Notes: generated from the letters alone by a model not told the origin. A stretch of 64,000 nucleotides of DNA from Bacillota bacterium (GCA_023460795.1 JAEWPC010000090.1:148947-212946); one strand, 5' to 3'; counted from the stretch's first letter, positions 42,720 through 52,310 are shown. Program-made: numbers and translations.

Positions 42720-43277
42720 TTATGCGCGGGAAACGTATTTGCCGTCGCGAGTATCGATCGTCAGCACGTCGCCTTCGTTGATGAAGAGCGGCACTTGAAC
42801 GCTAAAGCCGGTTTCGAGCTTCGCGCTCTTCGTCGCGCCTTGCGCCGTATTGCCTTTCACGCCAGGCTCGGTCTCGACGACCTTCAGGTCAACGCTGTTC
42901 GGAATGTTGATCCCGATGATTTCGCCTTTGTAGCTCGTGATGTTAACGTTCATGTTCTCGATCAGGAAGTTGATCTCCCACTCGAGTTGCTTCTTGTTCA
43001 GCTCGAACTGGTCGAACGTCTCGTTGTCCATGAACGTGTAATCCGAACCGGAGTTGTACAGATACTGTACCGCGCGGTTCTCGATTTGCGCGCGCGCCAC
43101 GGTCTCGCCGGCGCGGAACGTCTTCTCGACGACGTTGCCGTTGCGCAGGTTTTTGAGCTTGGAGCGGACGAACGCCGCGCCTTTGCCCGGTTTAACGTGT
43201 TGGAAGTCGGTTACGGAGAAAATATCTCCTTCCACTTCGATGGAAAGGCCTGTTTTAAAATCGTTTACGGAAATCAC
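42720..43277 (-). CDS. efp: Elongation factor P
   Basis: EF-P relieves ribosome stalling at polyproline. The 185-residue protein has the KOW-like domain I with the modification loop HVKPGKGAAF (Lys32, the residue that carries 5-aminopentanol in B. subtilis) and two OB domains ending with GDVLTIDTRDGKYVSRA. It follows the aroQ-pepP genes with 36 nt spacing. Confidence 0.97.
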   Translation of the reverse strand: MISVNDFKTGLSIEVEGDIFSVTDFQHVKPGKGAAFVRSKLKNLRNGNVVEKTFRAGETVARAQIENRAVQYLYNSGSDYTFMDNETFDQFELNKKQLEWEINFLIENMNVNITSYKGEIIGINIPNSVDLKVVETEPGVKGNTAQGATKSAKLETGFSVQVPLFINEGDVLTIDTRDGKYVSRA

Positions 43278-43313
43278 TGCAAAAATTCCCTCCTGTGGAA
43301 ACGTCCCGTCCGC

Positions 43314-44387
43314 TTAATCCAATGTAATAAGATGTTTAGGGGAACGGGTAAGAATGTGGATCCCGGATTCCGTTATTACGACGTCGTCCTCGATTCTAAC
43401 GCCTCCGAAGCCGGGGAGATAGATACCGGGCTCGACCGTAACCGTCATTCCGGGGGTCAAAACGGTATCGCCAGTAAGGGAAAGACGAGGTGCTTCGTGG
43501 ATTTCCATCCCGAGTCCGTGGCCAGTCCCGTGGCCGAAACATTCACCATAACCATACCTTGTGATGATATCCCGCGTCAAGGCGTCCCCTTCCTTGCCGG
43601 TCATGCCTGGCGCAAGGTGTTCAAGCGCGTATTGCTGCGCCTCTAGGACGATGCCGTAAATTTCGCGATGCTTGTCGCTTGGTTTGCCTACGACGACAGT
43701 CCGCGTAATATCGGAGCAGTAACCTTTATAGTATGCGCCGAAATCGAGTTTTACGAACTCGTCCCTCCCGATCGCCTTGTCGCTGGCGACGCCGTGAGGA
43801 AGAGCCGAACGTTCGCCGCTTGCCACGATCGTATCGAAGGAAGAGCTCGTCGCTCCTTGCGAACGCATGAACACCTCTAGCTCGAGCGCGATTTGCGCTT
43901 CCGTAACGCCGGGCTTAATGAAGCCGAGAATGTGATCGAATGCGCGGTCCGCTAGATCGGCCGCTTCCTGCATGATCGCGATTTCGCCTTCGTCCTTCAC
44001 CGTGCGAAGCTGCTCTACGAGCCCTCCGGCTGGCTGCAGTTGGACGGAACCGACCGCCTGTTCGAGCGCGCGGTAAGAGGCGAACGTCATATCGGCGTCT
44101 TCGAACAGCAGCGTCTTCACGCCCCATTGCCCCAGCACGTCCGCGATCGTAGCGTTCATGACTTTTCCGTGCTCGATGATCTCGAAGCCTTGCGCCTGCT
44201 GCGGGGCTTGATCGCGATAACGGAAGTCCGTAATAAGCGCGGCATTCCCTTGCGTAATTAACAGAACGCCGGCGGAACCGGTGAAACCGGATAAGTATCG
44301 GCGATTAACCGCATGAGTGACGAGAAGCGCATCACCGTTCGTTGTCGCCAGAAGAGCCCGTAACCGGGCTACCCGTTGGTTTGGCAT
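43314..44387 (-). CDS. Xaa-Pro aminopeptidase family (M24, YqhT-like)
   Basis: This 357-residue cytoplasmic metallopeptidase cleaves N-terminal residues next to proline. The N-terminal creatinase-like domain (about 1-125) is followed by the pita-bread domain with the metal ligands in LDFGAYYKGYCSDITRT, GHGTGHGLGMEIHE, TVEPGIYLPG and GVRIEDDV. The yqhS-yqhT-efp order is conserved with B. subtilis. Pairing with efp may reflect a shared proline theme. Confidence 0.92.
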   Translation of the reverse strand: MPNQRVARLRALLATTNGDALLVTHAVNRRYLSGFTGSAGVLLITQGNAALITDFRYRDQAPQQAQGFEIIEHGKVMNATIADVLGQWGVKTLLFEDADMTFASYRALEQAVGSVQLQPAGGLVEQLRTVKDEGEIAIMQEAADLADRAFDHILGFIKPGVTEAQIALELEVFMRSQGATSSSFDTIVASGERSALPHGVASDKAIGRDEFVKLDFGAYYKGYCSDITRTVVVGKPSDKHREIYGIVLEAQQYALEHLAPGMTGKEGDALTRDIITRYGYGECFGHGTGHGLGMEIHEAPRLSLTGDTVLTPGMTVTVEPGIYLPGFGGVRIEDDVVITESGIHILTRSPKHLITLD

Positions 44388-44405
44388 ATCGGTTTCCTCC
44401 TCGCC

Positions 44406-44858
44406 TTATACCCGTTGTTGTTCGAATTGAATGTGCCGGCATAGAGCCTGAAGCCCGAGCTCATAGCTGAGCGGACCGAAGCCGGAAATTTGTCCGATGA
44501 CGACCGGGGCCGTAACGGACACGTGCCGGAAAGCCTCGCGCTTATGAATATTGGATAAATGAACTTCGACCGCGGGCAATCCTACGGCGGACAAGCCGTC
44601 TCTGAGCGCGTAGCTCGTATGCGTCAGGGCGCCCGGATTGATTAAGATGCCGTCGTATTTCCCGTAGGCCGCATGGATTTCATCGAGCAACTCGCCTTCG
44701 TGGTTCGATTGAAAGAATCGCAGCTCCGCGCCGAGCGACTGGGCCAACGCGGTCAATTTCGATTCGATCTGCCCCAGCGTCAGCGTACCGTATACGCCTG
44801 GTTCGCGAATGCCGAGCATGTTAAGATTCGGTCCGTGCAATACGAGTATGCTTAGCAT
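44406..44858 (-). CDS. aroQ: 3-dehydroquinate dehydratase, type II
   Basis: AroQ dehydrates 3-dehydroquinate to 3-dehydroshikimate in the shikimate pathway. The 150-residue dodecameric enzyme has LHGPNLNMLGIREPGVYG (Tyr23), NPGALTHTSYALRDGL and VEVHLSNIHKREAFRH (catalytic His). Length and motifs are complete. 18 nt before pepP. Confidence 0.96.
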   Translation of the reverse strand: MLSILVLHGPNLNMLGIREPGVYGTLTLGQIESKLTALAQSLGAELRFFQSNHEGELLDEIHAAYGKYDGILINPGALTHTSYALRDGLSAVGLPAVEVHLSNIHKREAFRHVSVTAPVVIGQISGFGPLSYELGLQALCRHIQFEQQRV

Positions 44859-44989
44859 AACTTTGTTCTCCTCCCGCTACCGACAGCCGTCGTCCGATCG
44901 TATAGATCAGCTGCAACGCCGGTAAAGTTCACCTGACATTGTAACATACGGCAAGGGAGTTAGAAAACGATTCTATTAGACTTCGAGAG

Positions 44990-45541
44990 TTAAGTGGAAG
45001 GCTGCGGCGAGCCTTGACCCGCCTGAGTCGCCGGCTCGCGCTCGAATTCGTCGTGCAGCTCGAAGGCGATGCTGTAACCGATGAACAATCCCCATACGAG
45101 GTAGAGGCAAAAATCGGTGATGATGCTTACCCAACCGACCGTTCGCAAAGGCTGCACAGCCCCGATCATCGGTCCGAGGAGCGCGTAGAATAGTCCCCAC
45201 CAAGCCGCTCCGAACGCAAGTCCCGGCCACGGCCCCCGCAGCGTTCCGAGTACGAGCCAATAGACGATCGCGGCCACGATCGACATGGCGATGAACGCCA
45301 GCCAGCCGGCGAATTGCCACCAGCCGGAACCGAGAGCGCGATTGGGTACGAACGGATCGAGCAAAAAAGCTTGAGTGACTTCCGTGAAATTAAGTCCGGT
45401 CGCCAGCCACCTTACGAGCCCCCAAATGACGCCGGCGAAAAAACCGGTAACGAGCGTATGACGCAGCGCTTTCGCCGTTATCGTGTTGTCCTGGCCGCCT
45501 TCGCGACCCGTTCGTCTTGTTGCCGATTGGTTGTTCGCCAT
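44990..45541 (-). CDS. yqhR: YqhR-like conserved membrane protein
   Basis: The 183-residue protein has four predicted helices (about 22-42, 68-92, 103-123, 130-160) after a basic, polar N-terminus. LRHTLVTGFFAGVIWGLVRW and the position between aroQ and divergent yqhQ match YqhR. Function unknown. The start is ATG 45541 (MANNQ) with AAGGATGA upstream; longer frames run into the yqhQ control region. Confidence 0.78.
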   Translation of the reverse strand: MANNQSATRRTGREGGQDNTITAKALRHTLVTGFFAGVIWGLVRWLATGLNFTEVTQAFLLDPFVPNRALGSGWWQFAGWLAFIAMSIVAAIVYWLVLGTLRGPWPGLAFGAAWWGLFYALLGPMIGAVQPLRTVGWVSIITDFCLYLVWGLFIGYSIAFELHDEFEREPATQAGQGSPQPST

Positions 45542-45699
45542 GATGATCATCCTTCGGTCGTATTGGAAAAACTGCGGTATAGTATGACCCCGCGCCCTTC
45601 CGATTAATCGACGGTCCCATGCGACATCCTTTCCCTGTGGCAATCCGGCCCCCAATCTAGTAAAATATAAGCTACATACAAAGAAGCAGGTGGTACGAT

Positions 45700-46635
45700 A
45701 TGTCGCAACAACCTACGTCGATTTACGGCGGACAGGCGGTCATAGAAGGCGTTATGTTCGCTGGCAAACACGTACACGTTACCGCTGTACGTCGCAAAGA
45801 CCAGCAAATCACGTTTTTCGAGGTTCCCAAGAAACCTCAACGGATATTGCCTAAGTTTAAGAGGATCCCTTTCCTTCGCGGCATCATCGGCATCGTCGAG
45901 TCCGCGGCCAAAGGCTCCCAGCATTTGACCTATTCCGCCGAGGCTTATGCCGAGGACGAATCCGGTCCGGAACAGAAGAGCGAGGCCAAGCCTAAGGAAC
46001 GTTGGAATTTAACGATGATTCTAGGCGTTGCTCTCGTCGGTGTCCTCTCCTTCTTGGTCGGCAAACTTATTTTTACATTAGTACCGACTTTTTTGGAAAG
46101 TATGATCTTTGGACAAGCATTCGAGAATAAGATATTGCACAACCTGCTGGAAGGCGCTATCAAAATCGTCTTCCTGCTCGCCTACCTCTGGTTTATCTCT
46201 CAGACGCCGCTCATCAAACGTCTTTTCCAGTACCATGGCGCGGAGCACAAAGTCATCAGCGCCTATGAAGCAGGGGCGGAGCTGACGGTAGAGAACGTGC
46301 AGAAGTTCAGCCGATTGCACTATCGTTGCGGAAGCAGCTTCATCATTTTCACCGTTATCGTAGGCGTTATCATTTATTCCTTCTTTGATTGGGACACGAT
46401 GGGAGAACGCATCCTGCAACGGATCATCTTGCTTCCTGTCGTGCTCGGAGTATCATACGAAGTGCTGAGATGGACGAACGCCCTCCGGGATATTCCGGTG
46501 CTTAAGTGGCTAGGCGCTCCGGGGTTATGGTTGCAACTACTCACGACCAAAGAACCGAACAACGATCAAGTTGCCGTATCGATCGCATCATTCAACCGAA
46601 TGAGAGAGCTTGACCGGCAGGTTAGTCCATCCTGA
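45700..46635 (+). CDS. yqhQ: YqhQ (DUF1385) membrane protein
   Basis: The 311-residue protein begins with the DUF1385 signature IYGGQAVIEGVMFAGKHVHV and has an N-terminal soluble part, then about four helices. YHGAEHKVISAYEAGAELTVENV is the strongly conserved His/Glu block that could bind metal. FHYRCGSSF-type (LHYRCGSSFIIF) also follows the family. Function unknown. AGGTGG lies 6 nt before the ATG, and yqhP follows by 13 nt. Confidence 0.9.
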   Translation: MSQQPTSIYGGQAVIEGVMFAGKHVHVTAVRRKDQQITFFEVPKKPQRILPKFKRIPFLRGIIGIVESAAKGSQHLTYSAEAYAEDESGPEQKSEAKPKERWNLTMILGVALVGVLSFLVGKLIFTLVPTFLESMIFGQAFENKILHNLLEGAIKIVFLLAYLWFISQTPLIKRLFQYHGAEHKVISAYEAGAELTVENVQKFSRLHYRCGSSFIIFTVIVGVIIYSFFDWDTMGERILQRIILLPVVLGVSYEVLRWTNALRDIPVLKWLGAPGLWLQLLTTKEPNNDQVAVSIASFNRMRELDRQVSPS

Positions 46636-46648
46636 TCGGAGGTACGCT

Positions 46649-46960
46649 ATGCGAAAACGAATCGAGCCTTGGTTCTTCGTCGTCATCGCCCTTGCCGTCA
46701 TCGGCATTGCCGACAGCTTCTCCCGCGGCGCGTTAGGGACGCTGATTATCCCGCTCGCGCTGGTCGCTATCGTCTTCTTGCTGTACAAATTTCCGCCGAG
46801 CCGGTTTAGGAAGCCCCGCTATCGCGGCGCATCTCAAGCCCGGGGCCGCAAGGAACCCGCGAAGCTGAACGCAAAGCCTGCCGCCAAGCGCCGCGCTTCC
46901 CCGTTCACCGTCATCGAAGGACGCAAGAACAAAGAGGACGAACCGCCCAAGTATCATTAA
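46649..46960 (+). CDS. yqhP: YqhP-like (SA1362-type) small membrane protein
   Basis: This 103-residue protein has two closely spaced helices (about 7-22 and 27-47; RGALGTLIIPLALVAIVFLL) and a very basic tail rich in Lys, Arg and Ala ending in KNKEDEPPKYH. The place after yqhQ supports the YqhP assignment; sequence alone is weak. GGAGG is 6 nt before the ATG, which fixes the start. Confidence 0.65.
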   Translation: MRKRIEPWFFVVIALAVIGIADSFSRGALGTLIIPLALVAIVFLLYKFPPSRFRKPRYRGASQARGRKEPAKLNAKPAAKRRASPFTVIEGRKNKEDEPPKYH

Positions 46961-46970
46961 TCGCATAGTA

Positions 46971-47008
46971 ACGCCCTCCTGCGAGCACTCTCGACGGAGG
47001 GCGTTTTT
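46971..47008 (+). terminator. Terminator of yqhQ-yqhP
   Basis: ACGCCCTCC-n-GCGAG...CTCG-n-CGGAGGGCGT and then TTTTT, 10 bp after the yqhP stop and touching the end of convergent yqhO. Confidence 0.93.
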
Positions 47009-47960
47009 ATGATTGGTGGACGCCGAACGTGATTCGCCCATGGGGAGGCCTCCACGCGCCGAAGAACTTCTCCCCCGCGCGCAACCCGGACTGGTACAGC
47101 TCTCCGCTTTGCTCCGGAGTCAGGTGGAACTGCGTCGTGCGCACGCCCAACGCGGGAATCTTGATCGTGCGGGTCCGATTATGCTGCTCGATATAGCGTT
47201 GATCGTGAGCGCTGAGCATCGTCTCGAACATCGCCTGGAACATCGTAATCGGTCCGTTAATGCGGTGAGGCTGCACGTCCGATATGCCTACCGTCTGGAA
47301 TCCGAGCACGGGCTCCGCGGCAGCTTCGGGCGACTTCGGATCGAACAGCCATAGTGGAAAGTTGCTTAACAATCCGCCATCTACGATATAGGACGATTTC
47401 ATTTTTGTAGCCGCCTTGATCCGTAGAGGCTGGCGGATAATGACGGGATCGAAGAAATAAGGAATGGACGCGCTCATCCGGATCGCCTTGGCGACCGGCA
47501 GCTGCATCGGATCGATATCGTAGGTCGCGATATCCTGAGGCAGGACGAGCAATTTGCCGTTCGTAATATCCGAGGCGATAATTTGCAGCTTCCCCGGCGG
47601 CATGTCGGCGAAGACGCGAATTCCTTTCGCTAACAGAATGCCGTAAATCCATTGCTCCAGCGCGTCTCCGGAGTACAATCCTTTACGCAACAGCAGTCTG
47701 ATAGCAGGGCCTACTACTTTCGCGTTGAACAGCGCGGAGCGCTTCAGAAAGCTGCTGAACGGCGTGCTTTCGATAATCAGCTTAAGCTCGGCAGCGCTGT
47801 ATCCCGCCGCAAGCAACGCGGCAACGATGCTGCCCGACGACGTTCCCGCCACGCGATTGAATACGACGCCGTTATCGGTTGCCGCCTTAACCGCCCCGGC
47901 AAGGGCGATGCCTTTGACGCCGCCGCCTTCGAAAACGGCGTTAACGGTGATCCGGCTCAT
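47007..47960 (-). CDS. yqhO: Patatin-like phospholipase (YqhO)
   Basis: This 317-residue putative lipid acyl hydrolase has the patatin oxyanion loop FEGGGVKGIALAGAV, nucleophile GTSSGS, and the dyad aspartate in YIVDGGLLSNFPLWLFD. All catalytic elements are intact. The substrate is unknown. ATG 47960 has GAGGGGG upstream. In B. subtilis yqhO is followed by mntR; here two exporter genes lie between. Confidence 0.9.
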   Translation of the reverse strand: MSRITVNAVFEGGGVKGIALAGAVKAATDNGVVFNRVAGTSSGSIVAALLAAGYSAAELKLIIESTPFSSFLKRSALFNAKVVGPAIRLLLRKGLYSGDALEQWIYGILLAKGIRVFADMPPGKLQIIASDITNGKLLVLPQDIATYDIDPMQLPVAKAIRMSASIPYFFDPVIIRQPLRIKAATKMKSSYIVDGGLLSNFPLWLFDPKSPEAAAEPVLGFQTVGISDVQPHRINGPITMFQAMFETMLSAHDQRYIEQHNRTRTIKIPALGVRTTQFHLTPEQSGELYQSGLRAGEKFFGAWRPPHGRITFGVHQS

Positions 47961-48052
47961 GACTGCACCCCCTCGCAAGCGCGATAAGTACGCGGGCCCC
48001 CATCCTCCACATGTTTATGACGCGTATTCATCACCTAGCACCGTAAACGCAC

Positions 48053-48085
48053 GAAGTCCCCTGCCTTTTAATAGGCGGGGACTTC
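48053..48085 (-). terminator. Hairpin after the exporter pair
   Basis: GAAGTCCCC-n-GCCT pairs with AGGC-GGGGACTTC, 13 bp past the second exporter's stop. No T-run follows, so efficiency is doubtful. Confidence 0.55.
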
Positions 48086-48097
48086 TATGCGCTTAAG

Positions 48098-49945
48098 TTA
48101 TCCAGTGGTCCCGTTCATCTGCACCCACAGCTCGCTGTAGAGGCCGTCTTGTATCGTCGTCAATTGGCGATGCGTGCCTTGCTCCACGACTTTGCCTTCC
48201 TTCATGACGAGAATGGCGTCCGCGTCTTGAACGGTCGTCAGGCGGTGAGCGATGACGAGCAGCGTCCTGCCCTGCTCTCTCGTGCGGGAGAGGATCGCCT
48301 CCATGACCCGGCGTTCCGTGTCCATATCCAGAGCGGATGTCGCCTCGTCCAGGATCCAGATCTGCCGGTTGGCGAGTATCGCTCGCGCGATCGATAGGCG
48401 CTGCCGCTGTCCTCCGCTTAAGGTGCTGCCGTGCTCTTGCAACGAGGTGTCGTATCCTTCCGGCAGCGATACGATGAATTCGTGCGCTTGCGCCGCCGAA
48501 GCGGCTTCGATCATCTCTTGCTCCGTTGCATCCGGTCTGACCCTTAGCAGATTATCGCGTATGGTGCCTGAGAACAGATACGGTGTCTGAGGGACGTAAG
48601 ATACGTTCCTCCGGGCATATTCGGCGTTGGCTAAGGTACTCGCTCCGCCAATACGTACATCGCCTTCTCCCGGGAACAATAGACCTGCCGCCAGCTTGGC
48701 GACGGTGGATTTGCCCCCTCCGCTCGGTCCGACGATCGCGGTGAAAGATCCGGCCTTGATGTCGAGAGAAGCTCGATTAAGAAGCGCCGTACCTTCGGAG
48801 CCGACCGGTTCGGACTGCTCGCCCGATTCGTCGGAATGACCTGCATCCATCAACCCGGCTTTCTCCAAGTAACGGAAGGATACGTCATGCAGTCGAATAT
48901 CCGGTTCGTGTTCGTTCCCATCGTTGTCCAGGTGACTAGACGTAACGTTCAAGCGTGGTTCCTTAGGCGCTCTCCAGAGCGTAAAGATTCGATAGCATGT
49001 CCCCAGCCTGATCTGTACCTCTCCCCATGCGTTGCCCAGTTGAATGAGCGGACCTTGGATTCTCCAGATGAGAACGGAGAAAGCCATGAGCGATCCGAGC
49101 GACATCTTGCCTCGGATAGCCAGCCAAGCAACGGTAAGGATCGTTCCCCAGTTGATAAGGAGCGCCAGCGAGCTCGTTAAACCGTTGACGCATTGTTGCC
49201 ACCACATCCGTCTTAGATACAGCTTGTTAAGTTTCGCGCGCTCCGTTACGAAACGCCCGAGCATCCAGTCCTCCGCGCCGAACGCGCGAATCGTCTCGAT
49301 TCCTTGCAGCGCGTCCTGCTGGCATTGTTCTACGATCGCCTCTTGATTGGCCGTTTCGACTCCGACGCGAGCCAGGCGGCGTTTCATCAGGTGGCTGCCG
49401 AGCGCGCCAAGCGGCAACAGAATCATGACGCAAATGCCAATCTGCCAATTCATTCGAAGCATATAGATCGAGGCTAAAAGCAGCAATAGCGCTTGATTGC
49501 CCATCCAATCCAGTATCGTGCCGAGCAACCACGGAAAGTCGGAGTCGCTCTTAATGCGCCGGGCGATATCGGCCGTGTGGGAAGATTGGGCGGTATGCAG
49601 CGGCAGCCGCTGCGCCTCGTCGGCGAGCTCGACCGCGAGATCCCGGTGCACCGAGCTTAACAGGTTCTGTTTCACGTAATAACCGATCGTGTTGAAGACG
49701 CCCGCGGCGACGACGATAATCGTGAACACGCTTAAGAGCGTGCGGATCTGAAGGCCGCCCTCTCCCAGATCGTTGAAATACCATTCCAGCATGATCGGAA
49801 ACAAGACTTCCAACACCGAATCCGCGAATATCATCAAGCACGCGAAGAGAAGCAACATCTGCTTCGTGCCGAGGCGCTCCCAGGACAAGGAGAACACCTC
49901 TCGCAATCGGACGCGCGGCGATTGAACGGCTATCGGGGATTTCAT
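48098..49945 (-). CDS. ABC exporter half-transporter, second of a pair
   Basis: This 615-residue fusion has a six-helix exporter domain (about 30-320) and an ATPase with Walker A GPSGGGKSTVAKLAAG, signature LSGGQRQRLSIARA, Walker B IWILDEATSALD and switch His in VIAHRLTT. Between the two domains lies an extra acidic insertion of about 40 residues (HSDESGEQSEPVGSEG). It overlaps the upstream exporter gene by 4 nt (ATGA), so the two probably make a heterodimer. All ATPase motifs are intact in both, unlike the degenerate-site heterodimers. Substrate unknown (drug, lipid or peptide). Confidence 0.88.
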   Translation of the reverse strand: MKSPIAVQSPRVRLREVFSLSWERLGTKQMLLLFACLMIFADSVLEVLFPIMLEWYFNDLGEGGLQIRTLLSVFTIIVVAAGVFNTIGYYVKQNLLSSVHRDLAVELADEAQRLPLHTAQSSHTADIARRIKSDSDFPWLLGTILDWMGNQALLLLLASIYMLRMNWQIGICVMILLPLGALGSHLMKRRLARVGVETANQEAIVEQCQQDALQGIETIRAFGAEDWMLGRFVTERAKLNKLYLRRMWWQQCVNGLTSSLALLINWGTILTVAWLAIRGKMSLGSLMAFSVLIWRIQGPLIQLGNAWGEVQIRLGTCYRIFTLWRAPKEPRLNVTSSHLDNDGNEHEPDIRLHDVSFRYLEKAGLMDAGHSDESGEQSEPVGSEGTALLNRASLDIKAGSFTAIVGPSGGGKSTVAKLAAGLLFPGEGDVRIGGASTLANAEYARRNVSYVPQTPYLFSGTIRDNLLRVRPDATEQEMIEAASAAQAHEFIVSLPEGYDTSLQEHGSTLSGGQRQRLSIARAILANRQIWILDEATSALDMDTERRVMEAILSRTREQGRTLLVIAHRLTTVQDADAILVMKEGKVVEQGTHRQLTTIQDGLYSELWVQMNGTTG

Positions 49946-51729
49946 ATCGTCACGCTCCCTTCGGAAGAATGAGTCCACTCGCCCGAACGGATGAGAGACG
50001 CGTATCGGCCGCCAAGCCGTACGAGTTCATCGTGGGTACCGGACTCCATCACCTTGCCGTTCTCGACGAATAGGATGCAATCCGCGTTCCTGACGGTGGA
50101 GAGACGGTGCGCGGCAACGATGACCGTGCGGTCTCGCATCATCTGCTGCAGGGCTTCCTGCATCAACTGTTCGTTGATCGCGTCCAAAGCGGAAGTAGGC
50201 TCGTCCAATAGGAGAATGTCGGGTTTGCGGACATAGGCTCTCGCCAGCGCCAGGCGCTGCCGCTCCCCGCCCGACAACCGCTGGCCGCGTTCGCCGATTC
50301 GCGTATCGTACCGATGAGGCAGCGCATCGATGAAGGGGTGGGCGTTCGCGAGCCGAGCAGCCTCCATGATATCCGCATCATCCGCATCCAGTCGTCCGAC
50401 GCGGATATTGTCCATGATGGAAGCATCGAACACGGCCGCATCCTGCGGCACATAGGCAATGCGCTCCCTCCATTGCTTAAGCTTCTGTTCGGTAAGACGG
50501 GTCTCGCCGCAGCGAATCGTCCCGGAATCCGGTTCATACAAGCCAAGAATAAGCTTAAGCAGCGTGCTCTTCCCGCCGCCGCTCGGACCGACGATCGCCG
50601 TCATCCCTCCGCGGCGAATGACCGCCGAGAAGCCGTCCAGAGCAAGCTGTTCCTTATAGTTGAACGTCACTTCGTTCAGGATAATGTCGCCTTCGAAGCT
50701 AGCGGCGGCATCCGCATTCGCGCTGGCCGACCTTGCCGACGCGGCCGATGTCTCAAGCGGATCGACGACCTCGAAGACTCGGCTTGCATGCGCGACGGAT
50801 TCCTGTACGCTAGCCCATAGATTGACCATATAAGCAAGAGGGAATATAAGCCGCTCGTACGAGAGGACGAACGCTGCTATCGCTCCGATCTCCAGCGTTC
50901 CCCTATTGACCATCCATGCCCCGACCCCAAGGATATAAGCCTCGCCTAACCAAAATCCCCACTCGACAAACCGATTGGTAACGACCCGATACAGATCCCC
51001 GCGCAGCCAGTACCGCCGGGCTTTATCATAATCCTCTTTCCAAGTCGCGTTGAATCCTTCCCTCAGACCGAAGCTTCGAACGACCTCGGCGCCCTGCAAT
51101 TGATCGAGCAGCCTAGCGTCCGTGATCGCTTGCGCTTGGTTATGACGCGTCTGCCACCTGCGGATCGGCCTGCCGAACAGGTTGCTCAGCAAAGGCATGA
51201 GAAGCGCGACCACCAGCGCGCCGGCCATAAGCTCCCATGAGAGCACCGTCAAGTACAGGAACAGGAACAGAACCGACAGTCCGTTATGAATCAGGCCGGG
51301 AATCCGTTGATTGATGCCGTCCTGCGCCGCTAGCGCCGATTGACTCAGCCTTTGCAGCTTGTCGCCGGTATGCAGGCTCGCGAAACGTTGCAGCTTCATC
51401 GAAAGCAGGCCGCCGAGCACCTGATACTGCAGGTCTAGCGTCGTGCGGTTGGACAGCTTCTGCGAGAGCCATGCCCGAATGACGGATACGACCTGCTCGA
51501 TGACGAACAACCCCGCGATCCAGAAACCGGTCGTGACGAATCCTTCCGTGCTCAGCTTGGTCGTCACCTCTAGCAGTCGCCTCATCGCTTCGGCCCAACC
51601 GACGGGCAGGAGCGAGCTTACGATGACGATTGCGCTGACCGCGAGATAAGACGCCCAGTAACGGCGAGCCCATCGCAGCATTCTCATCAACGTCTGTCCG
51701 GGTTTAAGCGTTGCTGCGGGTGTTTGCAT
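49942..51729 (-). CDS. ABC exporter half-transporter, first of a pair
   Basis: This 595-residue fusion of an exporter membrane domain (about 30-310) and an ATPase domain has GPSGGGKSTLLKLILG, LSGGERQRLALARA, ILLLDEPTSALD and VAAHRLSTV. A Ser/Ala-rich linker (SAASARSASANADAAASFEG) joins the domains. I start at the second ATG, 10 nt after GGGGGG; the first ATG lacks a ribosome site. The pair is inserted in an otherwise conserved yqhO-mntR neighbourhood. Confidence 0.88.
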   Translation of the reverse strand: MQTPAATLKPGQTLMRMLRWARRYWASYLAVSAIVIVSSLLPVGWAEAMRRLLEVTTKLSTEGFVTTGFWIAGLFVIEQVVSVIRAWLSQKLSNRTTLDLQYQVLGGLLSMKLQRFASLHTGDKLQRLSQSALAAQDGINQRIPGLIHNGLSVLFLFLYLTVLSWELMAGALVVALLMPLLSNLFGRPIRRWQTRHNQAQAITDARLLDQLQGAEVVRSFGLREGFNATWKEDYDKARRYWLRGDLYRVVTNRFVEWGFWLGEAYILGVGAWMVNRGTLEIGAIAAFVLSYERLIFPLAYMVNLWASVQESVAHASRVFEVVDPLETSAASARSASANADAAASFEGDIILNEVTFNYKEQLALDGFSAVIRRGGMTAIVGPSGGGKSTLLKLILGLYEPDSGTIRCGETRLTEQKLKQWRERIAYVPQDAAVFDASIMDNIRVGRLDADDADIMEAARLANAHPFIDALPHRYDTRIGERGQRLSGGERQRLALARAYVRKPDILLLDEPTSALDAINEQLMQEALQQMMRDRTVIVAAHRLSTVRNADCILFVENGKVMESGTHDELVRLGGRYASLIRSGEWTHSSEGSVTI

Positions 51730-51833
51730 GGATGTAAAGCCCCCCATTATGTTCCATATTTCCCGATTATCCCAAAGAGAAAGGGAAATGTATATGATTT
51801 TGTTAAGGATATAAAATTTTGAAAGGAAAAGAT

Positions 51834-51867
51834 AAAAAAAATCTTCCCCACGTTAGGTGAGGAAGAT
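51834..51867 (-). terminator. mntR terminator
   Basis: ATCTTCC-n-CAC pairs with GTG-n-GGAAGAT and is followed on the minus strand by eight T. It separates mntR from the exporter operon. Confidence 0.92.
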
Positions 51868-51887
51868 CCGATAGCCGTCATGCGGCG

Positions 51888-52310
51888 CTATTCCGTTTCT
51901 AATTCCGTACGTATGCGAGTCAACTCTTCGACTCTGTTAGGATCGCGATTGAAGTACTCGACCAGCGTCTCGATGCACGTGATCGAATCCCAGCTCAGAT
52001 GGTGCTCGATGCCTTCGACGTCGCGATAGATGTTCTCTTCTTGCACGCCGATGACTTGAAGGAAGGATTCCAGCAGATGATGGCGCTCGACCAGCCTTTT
52101 GCCCATCTTCTTGCCTTTATTCGTAAGCACGAGACCGCGGTATTTTTCATAAATCAAGTAACTGTCTTTATCGAGCTTCTGGATCATCTTCGTCACGGAC
52201 GAAGGATGGACTTCCAGGCCTTCGGCAATATCGGAGACGCGGGCGTAACCCTTCTCGTCGATCAACCGATATATTCGCTCCAAGTAGTCTTCCATACTCG
52301 GGGTCGGCAA
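51888..52310 (-). CDS. mntR: Manganese transport regulator MntR
   Basis: MntR is a DtxR-family repressor that shuts off manganese uptake when loaded with Mn2+. The 140-residue protein keeps all known metal ligands in the expected numbering: Asp8, Glu11, His77, Glu99, Glu102 and His103. The recognition helix HPSSVTKMIQKLDKD is intact. It starts with TTG (AGGGGG 7 nt upstream); an in-frame upstream extension of 13 codons is not used. No mntH or mntABCD is in the window, so its targets lie elsewhere. Confidence 0.95.
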   Translation of the reverse strand: MPTPSMEDYLERIYRLIDEKGYARVSDIAEGLEVHPSSVTKMIQKLDKDSYLIYEKYRGLVLTNKGKKMGKRLVERHHLLESFLQVIGVQEENIYRDVEGIEHHLSWDSITCIETLVEYFNRDPNRVEELTRIRTELETE

